In this document: piece by piece, positions 33,088 to 41,675 of the stretch
Numbering within the stretch: the first letter of the stretch is position 1
How the letters are laid out: each line of letters begins with the position of its first letter
Assembly (NCBI GenBank): GCA_023404495.1
Contig: JAEYBE010000011.1
Coordinates: 13,093-77,092, forward strand
Source of the DNA: Actinomycetes bacterium
GTDB taxonomy: Bacteria > Actinomycetota > Thermoleophilia > Solirubrobacterales > JACPNS01
DNA: 64,000 nt
Direction of reading: 5' to 3'
Program-made: the position numbers and the translations under genes
The notes under the pieces: model-generated
The model's database searches: none
What the model saw: only the letters and a program-made list of their open reading frames with translations
What the model was told of the DNA's origin: nothing

Positions 33088-33148
33088 TAGTCCGCCCGAC
33101 AGGGCAACCGCGTGGACAGCGGTTTCAACTTGAGGATCGGAGTGACAG

Positions 33149-33358
33149 ATGGGTTCAGAGGGATCGACAGTCGAGGCAGAGGCGCGGGTCCAGGACGGCT
33201 CGCCGCTCAAGGCGTCCGTGGATGCGCAGGGCAGGATTGATGTGTACGACCCGGAGGGGAACATCGCGGCCGAAAGCATCTCGGCGGACGAGGCGCGCCG
33301 TGCCGCGGCCGTGTTGCTCTGGGCCGCTGTGTCGTCGGAAGCGACGGAGGCGACGTGA
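33149..33358 (+). CDS. small hypothetical phage protein (69 aa)
   Basis: The first gene rightward of the control region. Acidic, alanine-rich, helical C-terminus (ADEARRAAAVLLWAAVSSEA); the middle reads as two beta strands (SVDAQGRIDVYDPEGN). The start follows GAGGATCGGAGTGACAG. Function unknown. Confidence 0.6.
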   Translation: MGSEGSTVEAEARVQDGSPLKASVDAQGRIDVYDPEGNIAAESISADEARRAAAVLLWAAVSSEATEAT

Positions 33359-33747
33359 TGGGCGCGGCGATGCGGTCCGACAGGGAAGAGCTCGCCGTCG
33401 AGAACGGTGACTTCGAGGCGTTGCGCAAGGACGCGGAGACGGCGACGACCGCGGCAAAAATCGCGCTCAATGCCGCCAGCGAGCAAGTTGAGCCCGAGCT
33501 CGTCGCCATCGGGCACGAGTGTCAGGCACTCATGGAGATAGCCAAGGACGGCTTGCCAGAGAAGCCCACTCACCGACAGGCCGTCGGAGAAGCAATTCAG
33601 CGGATCGCCGTGCGCATCGCGATCCACGCAACAGAAATCAAACACACGATCGGAGTAGACAATGCCGACAGCGATCAAGCTCAGGCTCCCGGAGAAGTGC
33701 AAGCCGGTGAAACTTCTGCCCAAGCGGGCACCGACGAACAAGGTTGA
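33358..33747 (+). CDS. hypothetical helical phage protein (129 aa)
   Basis: ATG 33358 overlaps the previous stop. The product is mostly helical (DREELAVENGDFEALRKDAE, then ETATTAAKIALNAASEQVEP). The last 86 bases overlap the next gene, which has a strong start, so the C-terminal tail is under two reading frames. Confidence 0.55.
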   Translation: MGAAMRSDREELAVENGDFEALRKDAETATTAAKIALNAASEQVEPELVAIGHECQALMEIAKDGLPEKPTHRQAVGEAIQRIAVRIAIHATEIKHTIGVDNADSDQAQAPGEVQAGETSAQAGTDEQG

Positions 33748-34339
33748 CCGCGAGTTCGCGTCGGGCGCGGTTCATTTCGACCCCAAGACCGACACCTACG
33801 AGCTCCACGTCACCGATGGCAACCGCGCCGCGGTGATTCAGCTGGAGCACGAGGAAGTACCGATCGAGAAGGGTGAGTCGCAGGATCTCGTTTCCGGTCA
33901 GATTCCGGCGCCGGCGATCAAGTTCATGCAGGCCGGCGCGTCGATCGAGGACGCCAGCGCCGAGCAGATCGTCGTCTGGGACGACAACGATGACGCGGAG
34001 GTCACCTTCAACCGTGACGCTCAGCTGGTCAGCGAGACTTCAAACGTCCACCACCTGATTCCGGTCGAGGACGGCGACGTGGAGGGTCAGCAGATCTGCA
34101 TCGACGCCAAGCGGCTCAAGGAAGTGGCCGAAGCTATGGCCTGCGACAAGCTGATTCTCACGATCTTCGGCGAGGGCGACCCGATCCGTGTGGACCCGAT
34201 CAAGGGCAGCCACATCGGAGTGATCCGCCAGGCCGAACGTCCGCGCGCCGAGAGGCCCGAAGACGAGGCCACGGAGTCGATGCTGGAGGACGAAGTGCCG
34301 CCCGAGGACGACCCCGACAAGATGTTGATTGAGGACTGA
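33662..34339 (+). CDS. hypothetical phage protein with sliding-clamp-like C-terminal part
   Basis: A 225-residue acidic protein with no clear database-style signature. The C-terminal part (QQICIDAKRLKEVAEAMACD, then KLILTIFGEGDPIRVDPIKG, then IGVIRQAE) has the order helix-strand-strand seen in the last domain of beta clamps, where a helix (LLDAL) is followed by strands ending in the centre loop. The N-terminal half is also beta-rich. This is a fold guess, not a family match. The start context is GATCGGAGTAGACAATG. Confidence 0.6.
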   Translation: MPTAIKLRLPEKCKPVKLLPKRAPTNKVDREFASGAVHFDPKTDTYELHVTDGNRAAVIQLEHEEVPIEKGESQDLVSGQIPAPAIKFMQAGASIEDASAEQIVVWDDNDDAEVTFNRDAQLVSETSNVHHLIPVEDGDVEGQQICIDAKRLKEVAEAMACDKLILTIFGEGDPIRVDPIKGSHIGVIRQAERPRAERPEDEATESMLEDEVPPEDDPDKMLIED

Positions 34340-34590
34340 TGGAGGGATCGCAGCACACTTTCCACGACGCGGTGCAGGAGTACATCGGCCCCGAGCGCGG
34401 CGTCGTGGCGAAGTGGATTCTGCTCGCCGAAGTACAGACCCCGGAGGTTGAAGATCAGTTCGTCGCGCAGCGGACAGGAAGTCTCGGCGGCGGCGTCCCA
34501 ACTCGAACGGATTGCGTCGGACTACTGACTTCGGCTCTCGCGGGGGAGTTGGCTGACTCTGTAGGTGCTCGCTCTGGACCGGAGGATTGA
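34339..34590 (+). CDS. small hypothetical phage protein (83 aa)
   Basis: ATG 34339 overlaps the previous stop. Soluble, no recognisable motif (HTFHDAVQEYIGPERGVVAK at the N-terminus). Confidence 0.5.
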   Translation: MEGSQHTFHDAVQEYIGPERGVVAKWILLAEVQTPEVEDQFVAQRTGSLGGGVPTRTDCVGLLTSALAGELADSVGARSGPED

Positions 34591-34597
34591 AAGCAGG

Positions 34598-35026
34598 ATG
34601 AACGCAACACCGCCCGAAAATCAAGAAGTGGCGAAGAACACTTCACTTCCGGCCGTCCGAATCGCCGAGTCCGACATCCGGCCGATCCGTCAAGCAGCGG
34701 AGGCGGCAGACTTGAACATGTCCGTCGTGGTCCGCGAGTGCCTGATCCGCTATGGCCAGCAGACGATCGTGGAGCTCGTGAAGGATCGCGAGTTCAAGGC
34801 GACGGGCTCGTACAACTCACCCGGCCGGCGCCGTCCACCGCGGGGCAACCGTGCCCGGAAGACGACGCTCGCGGAACTGGTTTCGTACAAGTACGAGGTC
34901 AGGACCGACATCGCGAAGAAGTGGCTCGCGCTCGGCCGGATCACAGTCGATGGCGAGGTCCGCACCGATCCGACCTTCGAGATCGAGGTCGATGGGGCTG
35001 ATCGCATCGGGAAGGCATCGGGCTGA
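34598..35026 (+). CDS. ribbon-helix-helix-type phage protein (142 aa)
   Basis: I choose ATG 34598 (MNATPPENQEVAKN), 7 bp after the previous stop. Residues about 16-55 (SLPAVRIAESDIRPIRQAAE, then NMSVVVRECLIRYGQQ) look like a CopG-type ribbon-helix-helix. The C-terminal part (YEVRTDIAKKWLALGRITVD) recalls the short S4-like RNA-binding pattern. RHH proteins close to a large terminase can be small terminase subunits, so that role is worth considering. Confidence 0.55.
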   Translation: MNATPPENQEVAKNTSLPAVRIAESDIRPIRQAAEAADLNMSVVVRECLIRYGQQTIVELVKDREFKATGSYNSPGRRRPPRGNRARKTTLAELVSYKYEVRTDIAKKWLALGRITVDGEVRTDPTFEIEVDGADRIGKASG

Positions 35027-35030
35027 CTTC

Positions 35031-35072
35031 GTAACATCCGTCACAAGCGGATTGTCAGGGGCACGATGCCCC
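35031..35072 (+). promoter_or_regulatory. GTAACA-N3-GTCACA site followed by a small hairpin
   Basis: GTAACATCCGTCACAAGC (35031-35048) is one of five related sites in the late region. It is followed by the hairpin GGGGCA-CGA-TGCCCC (35058-35072) and then the ribosome-binding site AAGGAGG of the gene at 35089. Confidence 0.55.
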
Positions 35073-35088
35073 TACGAAGGAGGCACAG

Positions 35089-35412
35089 ATGCCGACCACA
35101 GTCAAAGTACGCACTCCGGGCGACTACTCGCTCCAGGCGTCTTTCCACACGGTTTCGTTCGATGAGGTCGAGTACGCCGAGGGCGGCGTTGCGCTGACCT
35201 TCGAGAAGTTCGAGCGCCCCCGAGCGGTGTTCGTGATCGCTGGACTCCCCGGCTACACGACCGAGTGGGACGCGGCGGCGCAGAAGCTCCTGATCTACAA
35301 CACGAGCCTCGCGTACGACGAGGAAGCCGTTGACGCGCCGGGGGTCGAGGTCGCGGACGAGACCGACCTTTCCGGCTTCACGGACGTGAGTCTGCTCGTG
35401 CTCGGCATCTAG
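35089..35412 (+). CDS. hypothetical phage protein before terminase (107 aa)
   Basis: A beta-rich acidic protein (GDYSLQASFHTVSFDEVEYA, then FERPRAVFVIAGLPGYTTEW). It has a strong ribosome-binding site (AAGGAGG). It might be a virion decoration protein given the fold type and position, but this is speculative. Confidence 0.55.
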   Translation: MPTTVKVRTPGDYSLQASFHTVSFDEVEYAEGGVALTFEKFERPRAVFVIAGLPGYTTEWDAAAQKLLIYNTSLAYDEEAVDAPGVEVADETDLSGFTDVSLLVLGI

Positions 35413-35416
35413 GCCG

Positions 35417-37249
35417 GTGGAGCTTTCCGAAAAGCAGAAGCACCAACTCAAGCACGACTACGAGTGGTGGGCCGAGAACTTCTACTACATAGTCGCCAAA
35501 GACGGCTCTGTAATCAAGTTCAAGACTCGGCCGGGTCAGAAGAAGCTCTACGACGCGCTGCGGGAACAGCAAGAAGCTGGAGTGCCGCAGCGCGTCCGCG
35601 TACTCAAGAGTCGTCAGATCGGCTTCTCGACCGCGATTCAGGGCATCCTCATGCAGCGCACGACGACCCGAGAGAACCATTCTGCGCTGACGATCGGGCA
35701 TAACAAGCAGACCTCAGCCGCGCTCTTCCGGATGGGGCACTTCGGGTGGGAGCACTTGCCGAACACCCCGCTCATCAAGCCGCCGATCGCCTCGTGGAAT
35801 GACGAATCCACCAACAAGCCATTCCTCAAGTTCGGAGAGTCGGCTCGTAATCGGCGCAAGCTCGGCATCGCCGGCCTGAACTCCACCTACGCCATCGACA
35901 CCGCGAACGAGTATGAATCGGGCCGAGGCTTGACTTATCGCTCGCTCCACGGATCCGAGGGTGCATTCTGGAAAGATCCGCGCAAGACGGTGGCGCTCTA
36001 CAACGCGGTGCCTGAGGACCCGGATTCGTTCGTCGCGGACGAGTCCACGGCCAACGGCTTCAACGCATGGCAAGAGCTCTGGGAGGCATCGGTGCTCGGG
36101 CAGTCGAGCTTCGCCCCGATCTTCGTCGGATGGTGGGAAGAACCGAGCTACACCCGCGACTTCATCAACGACGACGAGAAGGAAGAGTTCGTCGGCAAGA
36201 TCTTCGGCAAGGGTGAGTACGGCGAGGAAGAGGAATACCTCGTGGCCGAGTTCGGGTGCACATACGAACAGCTGAACTGGCGTCGTCGCACGATCGCAGA
36301 CAAGTGCCGCGGGGATATTGAGATCTTCAACCAGGAGTACCCGGCTACTCCTGAGCACGCCTTCATCGCGTCGGGGCGCACGGTCTTCACGAAGTCGCAG
36401 ATCCGCAAGCTGATTGCCCAGACGCGCAAGACCGATGCGGAGCCGGATCAGGAAGGCTCGCGGCCCAAGCTCGGCGTCCTGAAAGACGGCGCCACCAAGA
36501 CAGTTCGAGGTCGCACGACTCACTTCGAGGTCGCTGAATCCGTCCTCTGGGTGCCATCGACGGCCACCGGCTTCCCGGATGACTACCCGTTCTGGCGCAA
36601 GTGGCAGGATCCGGTCAAACCCGGCGACTACAAGGAAGAAGGCCGCTACATCGTCTCGTGCGACCCTGCCGGCGACCCGTCACCGGACCCGGAGAAGTCA
36701 GCTGCCCACGCGGTCGTCGTGATCGACCACAAGACCGGCGCGCAGATGGCCGAGCTTGAGACGTGGATCGACTCCGATCTGCTCGCGGATGAGCTCCTGC
36801 GGATCGCCGTCTACTACAACAACGCCCTGCTCGCCGTCGAGACCACGGGTGGCTACGGATTCTCGATCGTCCACAAGCTCCACCGCGACTTCCACTACCC
36901 GTACGTCTACGTCGGCAAGCGACTCGACACCAAGCAGCGCGAGGACGACGAGAAGCGGTTGGGGTGGAATACGTCGCGCGCTGGCAAGACCGTCATGGAG
37001 GACACGATGCGCGAGCGCCTGCGGACGAACACTCACGGCATCCGGTCGCAGAAGCTCGCCAAGCAGTTCTTGAATTACGTCGTCTTCGACAACGGACGCA
37101 CCGGCGCTCAAGCAGGCAAACGAACCGACCTTGTGATGGCTTCGCAGATCGGACAACAGATCCGCCAGGAGGAACGACCCCGCGCTCAGCTGGGCGACTT
37201 CGTGGTGGTAACAAACGACCGGGCCCGAGATCCCAGAACTGGATATTGA
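35417..37249 (+). CDS. terminase large subunit
   Basis: Packaging motor, 610 residues, GTG start at 35417. The ATPase part has a Walker A-like RVLKSRQIGFST (residues 61-72) and a Walker B region with LHGSEGAFW. The nuclease part starts at YIVSCDPAGDPSPDPEKSAA (first metal Asp about residue 416), with a later acidic residue in LLAVETTGGYGFSIV. The ending with ARDPRTGY is not diagnostic. It cuts and pumps phage DNA into the prohead. Confidence 0.9.
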   Translation: MELSEKQKHQLKHDYEWWAENFYYIVAKDGSVIKFKTRPGQKKLYDALREQQEAGVPQRVRVLKSRQIGFSTAIQGILMQRTTTRENHSALTIGHNKQTSAALFRMGHFGWEHLPNTPLIKPPIASWNDESTNKPFLKFGESARNRRKLGIAGLNSTYAIDTANEYESGRGLTYRSLHGSEGAFWKDPRKTVALYNAVPEDPDSFVADESTANGFNAWQELWEASVLGQSSFAPIFVGWWEEPSYTRDFINDDEKEEFVGKIFGKGEYGEEEEYLVAEFGCTYEQLNWRRRTIADKCRGDIEIFNQEYPATPEHAFIASGRTVFTKSQIRKLIAQTRKTDAEPDQEGSRPKLGVLKDGATKTVRGRTTHFEVAESVLWVPSTATGFPDDYPFWRKWQDPVKPGDYKEEGRYIVSCDPAGDPSPDPEKSAAHAVVVIDHKTGAQMAELETWIDSDLLADELLRIAVYYNNALLAVETTGGYGFSIVHKLHRDFHYPYVYVGKRLDTKQREDDEKRLGWNTSRAGKTVMEDTMRERLRTNTHGIRSQKLAKQFLNYVVFDNGRTGAQAGKRTDLVMASQIGQQIRQEERPRAQLGDFVVVTNDRARDPRTGY

Positions 37250-37250
37250 A

Positions 37251-37520
37251 ATGACCAGCCTTGTTGCACAAAAGCTGTACCTGCCATTCGAGCTCAAGCC
37301 CAAGTACGGCTGCCTGCTCTGCGGTCAGGAGTTCTTCGAGCACGAGCTCAAGACGTACGAAAAGCACGTCGTTGACTGCGCGAACGCGAACGAGGACTTG
37401 GTGGCGGGCCTCAGTCACCAAGAGCGGATGAAGGACATCCTCGCGGTGGGCGACCACGAGCTCGACGGCTGGGTGAAGAAGAACCGCCAGGCGATCATCG
37501 AGGGCCGCAAGCAGATGTAG
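37251..37520 (+). CDS. small zinc-finger-like phage protein (89 aa)
   Basis: The product carries a single Cys2-His-Cys-type finger (YGCLLCGQEFFEHELKTYEK, then HVVDCANAN). The start ATG follows the terminase stop by one base. Small zinc fingers next to the terminase are common in phages; its role is unknown. Confidence 0.6.
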   Translation: MTSLVAQKLYLPFELKPKYGCLLCGQEFFEHELKTYEKHVVDCANANEDLVAGLSHQERMKDILAVGDHELDGWVKKNRQAIIEGRKQM

Positions 37521-37532
37521 TCCGGCGACTTT

Positions 37533-37550
37533 GCCACAATCGTCACAAGC
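37533..37550 (+). promoter_or_regulatory. GTAACA-N3-GTCACA-type site, second copy
   Basis: GCCACAATCGTCACAAGC matches the consensus except for the first half (GCCACA for GTAACA). It ends 14 bp before the ATG at 37565, just before the ribosome-binding site ACCGGAGG. Confidence 0.5.
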
Positions 37551-37564
37551 GACCGGAGGCAAGG

Positions 37565-37885
37565 ATGGCCAAGGAAAAGAACTACGAGCGCACATGGACG
37601 GTGCTCCCCGAGCCGGGGTTTGGGGACGTTGATCCCGACCGGCTCGCATCGGAACTTCTGCAACTTCAGGGTTACGCCGACAACCTCGGCTTCGCAACCA
37701 CTTTCAGTCCGCTCCGGGTGAAGCTCGCCAACGGCACCTTTGAGACTCGCGGCTACGTGTTCCGCGCGTTCTCGGTGCCGGCGCTCTCCGAGGATGAGTT
37801 CACGCGCTCCACGGCCGAAGACCAGCCGGTGCCAGCGCTGGAGCCCGAGGACGAACTCGAACTCGCGCTGCATGGAACTGAGTGA
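37565..37885 (+). CDS. hypothetical phage protein (106 aa)
   Basis: Begins MAKEKNYERTWTVLPEPGFG with a good ribosome-binding site. Acidic C-terminus (EPEDELELALHGTE). The stop overlaps the portal start. Possibly a head-vertex or packaging accessory; no family recognised. Confidence 0.58.
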   Translation: MAKEKNYERTWTVLPEPGFGDVDPDRLASELLQLQGYADNLGFATTFSPLRVKLANGTFETRGYVFRAFSVPALSEDEFTRSTAEDQPVPALEPEDELELALHGTE

Positions 37886-39707
37886 CGCCGACAAGGATCT
37901 AGTCAAGCGCGTCAAGGGCCGCTTCGACTTCGCAGACAGCCGTATCCACCGCGAGTTCCGCAAGCGGTGTGACGAGCAGTACGCGCTCTACAACAACTGG
38001 GACTCGCTCAAGAAGAAGCTCGGCATGGCTTCGTCGGCTTCGGAGCGCGAGCGGGTTCTCGGCGACGGCCAGAACATGTTCGGCGCCACGATGTTCATCC
38101 CATTCATCTTCTCGACCATTGAGACGATTCTGCCGCGGATGGCTGCCAACCCGCCGCGCCCGCGGTTCACCCCTGGAGCACCGGACCTCGAAGAAAACGC
38201 TGCGCGGATGCAGCTTCTCGTGCAGTCGCAGCTTCCGAAGATGAAGTACGGCCTCTCGATCCAGGACACCGGCAAGCACGGATTGCTCCACGGGGTCGGT
38301 GTCCGCAAGAACACCTGGGTCAAGAACGTTCGCACGACGAAGAAGCTCGTCAAGATGGATGACTCGTGGGGCACCATCCCGTTCAACAAGACGATCTACG
38401 ACGACCCGATGAGCGGAGACGTGGATCCCCGCGACTTCATCTGGGATCCGTTCGGTTCGGATATGAAGACGATCGAATGGGCGATCCACCGGACATGGCG
38501 CTCAGACGACTTCGTGAAGGCCAAGTTCGAGTCAGGCGACTGGACGATGCCGAGCGGTGTGACGCTCGAAGACGTGATGCAGCGCCATGCCGATCAGGAG
38601 TACCAACTCGTGCGTCAGGGTCGCGCCACCGCACTCGGTGGCCGAGAGACGCTTTCAGGATCGGAGAAGCGGATCCACGAGGTCTGGGAGTACCACGACG
38701 GTGCCGAGGTCATCCTGATCCTCGATCGCGAGATCCCCGTTGGCCGCAGACAGAACCCCCACTGGCACGGCGAGATTCCGTTTTCGATCTTCCGGCCTGT
38801 CTCGCTGCCGGGCGAATTCGTCGGTCGCTCGATCGTGGATTCGCTCGAAGACCTCAATATCGAGCTCAACACCTTGCGCGCCCAGCGTCGTGACTCTGCC
38901 TCGCAGGCGATCGAGACCCCGTACGCCTACCGGATCGGCATGGTGGATCCGGCGCAGATCAGATGGGGCAGGGGCTTCGCAATCCCGGTAGACGGCGACG
39001 TAGATCAGGCGTTCAAGCAACTGCGCACGAACGAAGTGCCGGCGTCTTCGTACCAAGAGGAAAACGGCCTCAAGGACGACATTCAGCGCACCGCGGGTGT
39101 CCTCGATCTTGCTGGCGGGTCTTCAACCACCGAGACGGCCACCGGCGCCCAGCTTGTCTACTCCGAGGCGAACCAGCGGATCGCCAACATGGTCAAGCGC
39201 CTGGAGGAAGAGACGATCGCCGACGACTTCGGTTTCTTCATCCAGATGAACCAGCAGCACATCCGCGAGTTCGCCGTGCAGATGCCGGTCGAAGCGGGAC
39301 CGCCGGCACCGGGCCAGCCAGACCGTCGCTGGCAGTGGTTCGAGGGAGACGCCAACGACATCGCCGGCGACATCCTCCCCGGAGTCGAATCCGGCTCGAT
39401 CGCCGCGGACAACACGCCTCAGATGCGCAACGACATCACGCTCTGGGCCCAGCTAATTATGAATCCGTTTGTGGACAAGCGCCGCGTCACCGAGCAAATG
39501 ATCCGGTTGATGGGCGTGAACGACCCCGAGTCTTACCTCGTGGATCAACAGCAGATTCCCGCAACGGTGCCAGATGAAATGGGCGCGGCACTCGAAGGTC
39601 AGGGCGTCCCGCCCGAACAGATCCAAGCAGCGCGTGACTCCGCGATGGCACCGCACGAGCAGGGGGCCGATCCGAACGCCGCGCAGGCGTTGGCAGGAGC
39701 GATGTGA
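37872..39707 (+). CDS. portal protein
   Basis: From ATG 37872, 611 residues. The pattern is that of podovirus-type portals: FIFSTIETILPRMAANPPRP near the N-terminus, HGLLHGVGVRKNTWVKN, and VGRSIVDSLEDLNIELNTLR with RDSASQAIETPYAYR in the middle, then a helical C-terminus ending with an acidic/Gln tail. The position right after the terminase agrees. It forms the ring through which DNA enters. Confidence 0.85.
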   Translation: MELSDADKDLVKRVKGRFDFADSRIHREFRKRCDEQYALYNNWDSLKKKLGMASSASERERVLGDGQNMFGATMFIPFIFSTIETILPRMAANPPRPRFTPGAPDLEENAARMQLLVQSQLPKMKYGLSIQDTGKHGLLHGVGVRKNTWVKNVRTTKKLVKMDDSWGTIPFNKTIYDDPMSGDVDPRDFIWDPFGSDMKTIEWAIHRTWRSDDFVKAKFESGDWTMPSGVTLEDVMQRHADQEYQLVRQGRATALGGRETLSGSEKRIHEVWEYHDGAEVILILDREIPVGRRQNPHWHGEIPFSIFRPVSLPGEFVGRSIVDSLEDLNIELNTLRAQRRDSASQAIETPYAYRIGMVDPAQIRWGRGFAIPVDGDVDQAFKQLRTNEVPASSYQEENGLKDDIQRTAGVLDLAGGSSTTETATGAQLVYSEANQRIANMVKRLEEETIADDFGFFIQMNQQHIREFAVQMPVEAGPPAPGQPDRRWQWFEGDANDIAGDILPGVESGSIAADNTPQMRNDITLWAQLIMNPFVDKRRVTEQMIRLMGVNDPESYLVDQQQIPATVPDEMGAALEGQGVPPEQIQAARDSAMAPHEQGADPNAAQALAGAM

Positions 39708-41473
39708 TGGCGAGCCTGACGTATGGAGACGTAGCGCGTTTTCCTGAGGGCACGGTTGTCGGTATCTACGCCGACGGGTCCGTGTCACCCGGACTTCAAA
39801 AAGCCCCCACTGGACCGGCGCTCGATACCGAGACCGTAAGCGGGGGAAGCGTCACATTCACGGGACTCTCGGATGGCATGAGTTACTGGATTGGCGGTCA
39901 GGTGGAAGGGGCGTGGCGATTCGTCGGGGTTGCGACCGCAGACCCCGTAGCGGGTCTCCCGCGGCTGAACGAACTGAACGAACCAGACGGTCCCGTGAGC
40001 ATGGATGGGCAGCATCTTCTTGGCCTCCCGGCACCATCCGACAATGCGGAACCGGTGCGCAAGGCTGAATACGACGAGCACGGTCAGTACCACAAGACCG
40101 GGGGTCCATCGGCCTACTTGTCGTCGGTAACGAATCCGAATCAGATCTACCTTTCGGACCTTCTGCCGTACATCCTCAAGGACGTTGACTTCGCGGGCTG
40201 GGCGCGGCTTATTCGACTGGCAGACGCACTCGAAGCGCGTGATGGCATGAACAAGCGCTCGGTAGAAGGTTTGTTGTATGCGGACTTCGACGTGGACTAC
40301 TCCGAGATTGCTGACGGTGCGCCGGGGTACGACCCGCAGAGCGGCTACAAGATTCACCTGACCGGGGACGGGAACATGACCGTCTCTGGCGGATTTCTCG
40401 TGAATGGCACGGAGAATGAAGCTGGCTACGCCGTATCGACCCTTCGGCGCCGGCCGTTGAAGATGGAGGCGACTTTTCGGCTCACATCGGGCGAAGGCGA
40501 TGATTCTGCGGACCCGACTGTCGCACTCGTCGCCTGTAAGGGCGCGATGGACTTCAACGTGTACCAGAACCTCGCGCACTTCATCTGGACAAAGAGCTCG
40601 ATGAGCTTCCAGAAGTTTGTTGACGGCGAGTTCTCGAACATCGCCACGCACGCCTACGACGCCCTCTCGCTGGACACCGACTACACGGTCTCGGTCGAGA
40701 TTGACTGGGGCACAGGCACCGTGACGATGACCGATCCGTTTGGCGCGACTCACACGAGTTCCGACCCGGATCTCAAGGCCAACTGGGGCCGCACCGTCTT
40801 TCACGAGATCGTGGAGCAGGCGAACTCTCCGCTAGTCAAGATCGCTTCTTGTAAGTACACCGAGCAGCGTCCGGTAACGACGCAGGCGCGTGTCGCTTCG
40901 CAGGCTGACTTCTGGCTCCCGCAAAACCCTGACGACAGCACCCCGGCGATTGCCGAGAACGTCCCGATGGGACGCTTCCAGAGCGCCGCAATGGCGAACC
41001 TCGCCGTTCTGACTTCGGGGGTTCTTTATCTCGCTGGCGGCATGGTGCTTCCCGAGGGTGTGCCGGTCAATCGCCTTCGCTTTCTCTCGGGAGACACCGC
41101 GGCAGACACGCCGACACACCAATGGGCGTGTCTGCTCGATCGCAAGGGCCGCGTCCTGGCGGTCACGGAAGATCAGGAGGACTCCGCATGGGCGGCCGAT
41201 TCCTTCAAGACGTTTGAGTTCGCCGACCCCTACGAGGCGCCCGGTCCGATGCCTGTGTACGTCGGCCTCATGGTCGAGGCAACCACGCCACCTTCGCTCG
41301 TCGGATTCTCCACGGGGGGGAAGTACAACTGGATCTTCGCCAATGACGACGGTATCGCCGGTGATGCCGCAGCCACAGGGCTGACGACGCCGATTTCCGT
41401 GGACGACACGCGCCGACCGATCAACTCGCCGTCGGGCTTGACCACGAATCTCGCCTATGTGGTGGCCGAGTGA
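39707..41473 (+). CDS. virion protein with lectin-like (concanavalin-fold) region
   Basis: A 588-residue, beta-rich protein from ATG 39707, overlapping the portal stop. The N-terminal 100 residues are Gly-rich strands (GTVVGIYADGSVSPGLQKAP). The region about 180-390 (YKIHLTGDGNMTVSGGFLVN, TLRRRPLKMEATFRLTSGEG, and SLDTDYTVSVEIDWGTGTVT) has the order of a laminin G/concanavalin-like jelly roll. It may be a head fibre or a receptor-binding protein; the family is not recognised. Confidence 0.65.
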   Translation: MASLTYGDVARFPEGTVVGIYADGSVSPGLQKAPTGPALDTETVSGGSVTFTGLSDGMSYWIGGQVEGAWRFVGVATADPVAGLPRLNELNEPDGPVSMDGQHLLGLPAPSDNAEPVRKAEYDEHGQYHKTGGPSAYLSSVTNPNQIYLSDLLPYILKDVDFAGWARLIRLADALEARDGMNKRSVEGLLYADFDVDYSEIADGAPGYDPQSGYKIHLTGDGNMTVSGGFLVNGTENEAGYAVSTLRRRPLKMEATFRLTSGEGDDSADPTVALVACKGAMDFNVYQNLAHFIWTKSSMSFQKFVDGEFSNIATHAYDALSLDTDYTVSVEIDWGTGTVTMTDPFGATHTSSDPDLKANWGRTVFHEIVEQANSPLVKIASCKYTEQRPVTTQARVASQADFWLPQNPDDSTPAIAENVPMGRFQSAAMANLAVLTSGVLYLAGGMVLPEGVPVNRLRFLSGDTAADTPTHQWACLLDRKGRVLAVTEDQEDSAWAADSFKTFEFADPYEAPGPMPVYVGLMVEATTPPSLVGFSTGGKYNWIFANDDGIAGDAAATGLTTPISVDDTRRPINSPSGLTTNLAYVVAE

Positions 41474-41637
41474 AACCGTCTCGCAAAACACAGCCGTTTC
41501 GCAAAGGACCACGCTCTCCTAGCCTCGTCCTGACCAATATGAAGCGCGGTCGGACGCTCTACGGGCAGAACCCGCAGGACGCTAAGCGACGGGCACAAAA
41601 GCGTCTTCGGCTCGTTCGTCGCAAACGTCGTCTGTAG
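41470..41637 (+). CDS. very basic small protein (55 aa)
   Basis: GTG 41470 overlaps the previous TGA. The product is rich in Lys/Arg (VKPSRKTQPFRKGPRSPSLV, then AKRRAQKRLRLVRRKRRL). It is too short for most gene callers. It likely binds DNA or RNA and may be packaged. The overlapping start and phage-like codons support it. Confidence 0.5.
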   Translation: MKPSRKTQPFRKGPRSPSLVLTNMKRGRTLYGQNPQDAKRRAQKRLRLVRRKRRL

Positions 41638-41657
41638 CGATTGTTACTTTCTTGCTT

Positions 41658-41675
41658 GTGTCAAGTGTCACAAGC
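41658..41675 (+). promoter_or_regulatory. GTAACA-N3-GTCACA-type site, third copy
   Basis: GTGTCAAGTGTCACAAGC fits the second half exactly (GTCACAAGC) and the first half partly. It overlaps the likely start codon of the next gene (GTG 41658). Confidence 0.4.

Larger units (their letters stand above)
32350..33148. promoter_or_regulatory. 799-bp non-coding divergent control region
   Basis: No convincing gene. It separates the leftward regulator operon from the rightward operon. It contains two of the three TGT-N3-ACA-type sites (32402, 33073), three direct copies of CACCGTCC (32476, 32526, 32861), perfect inverted repeats at 32891-32912 (CCTCTCA/TGAGAGG) and 32923-32944 (GACGTTC/GAACGTC), and three tandem GATCC units from 32951. 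It probably holds divergent promoters and operators and could contain an origin. A 125-codon open frame in it has composition unlike a protein and was rejected. Confidence 0.65.

Noticed and set aside
39785..40804. 339-codon antisense frame over the lectin-like virion gene
   Set aside because: Shadow frame; the plus-strand gene is supported by operon overlap.
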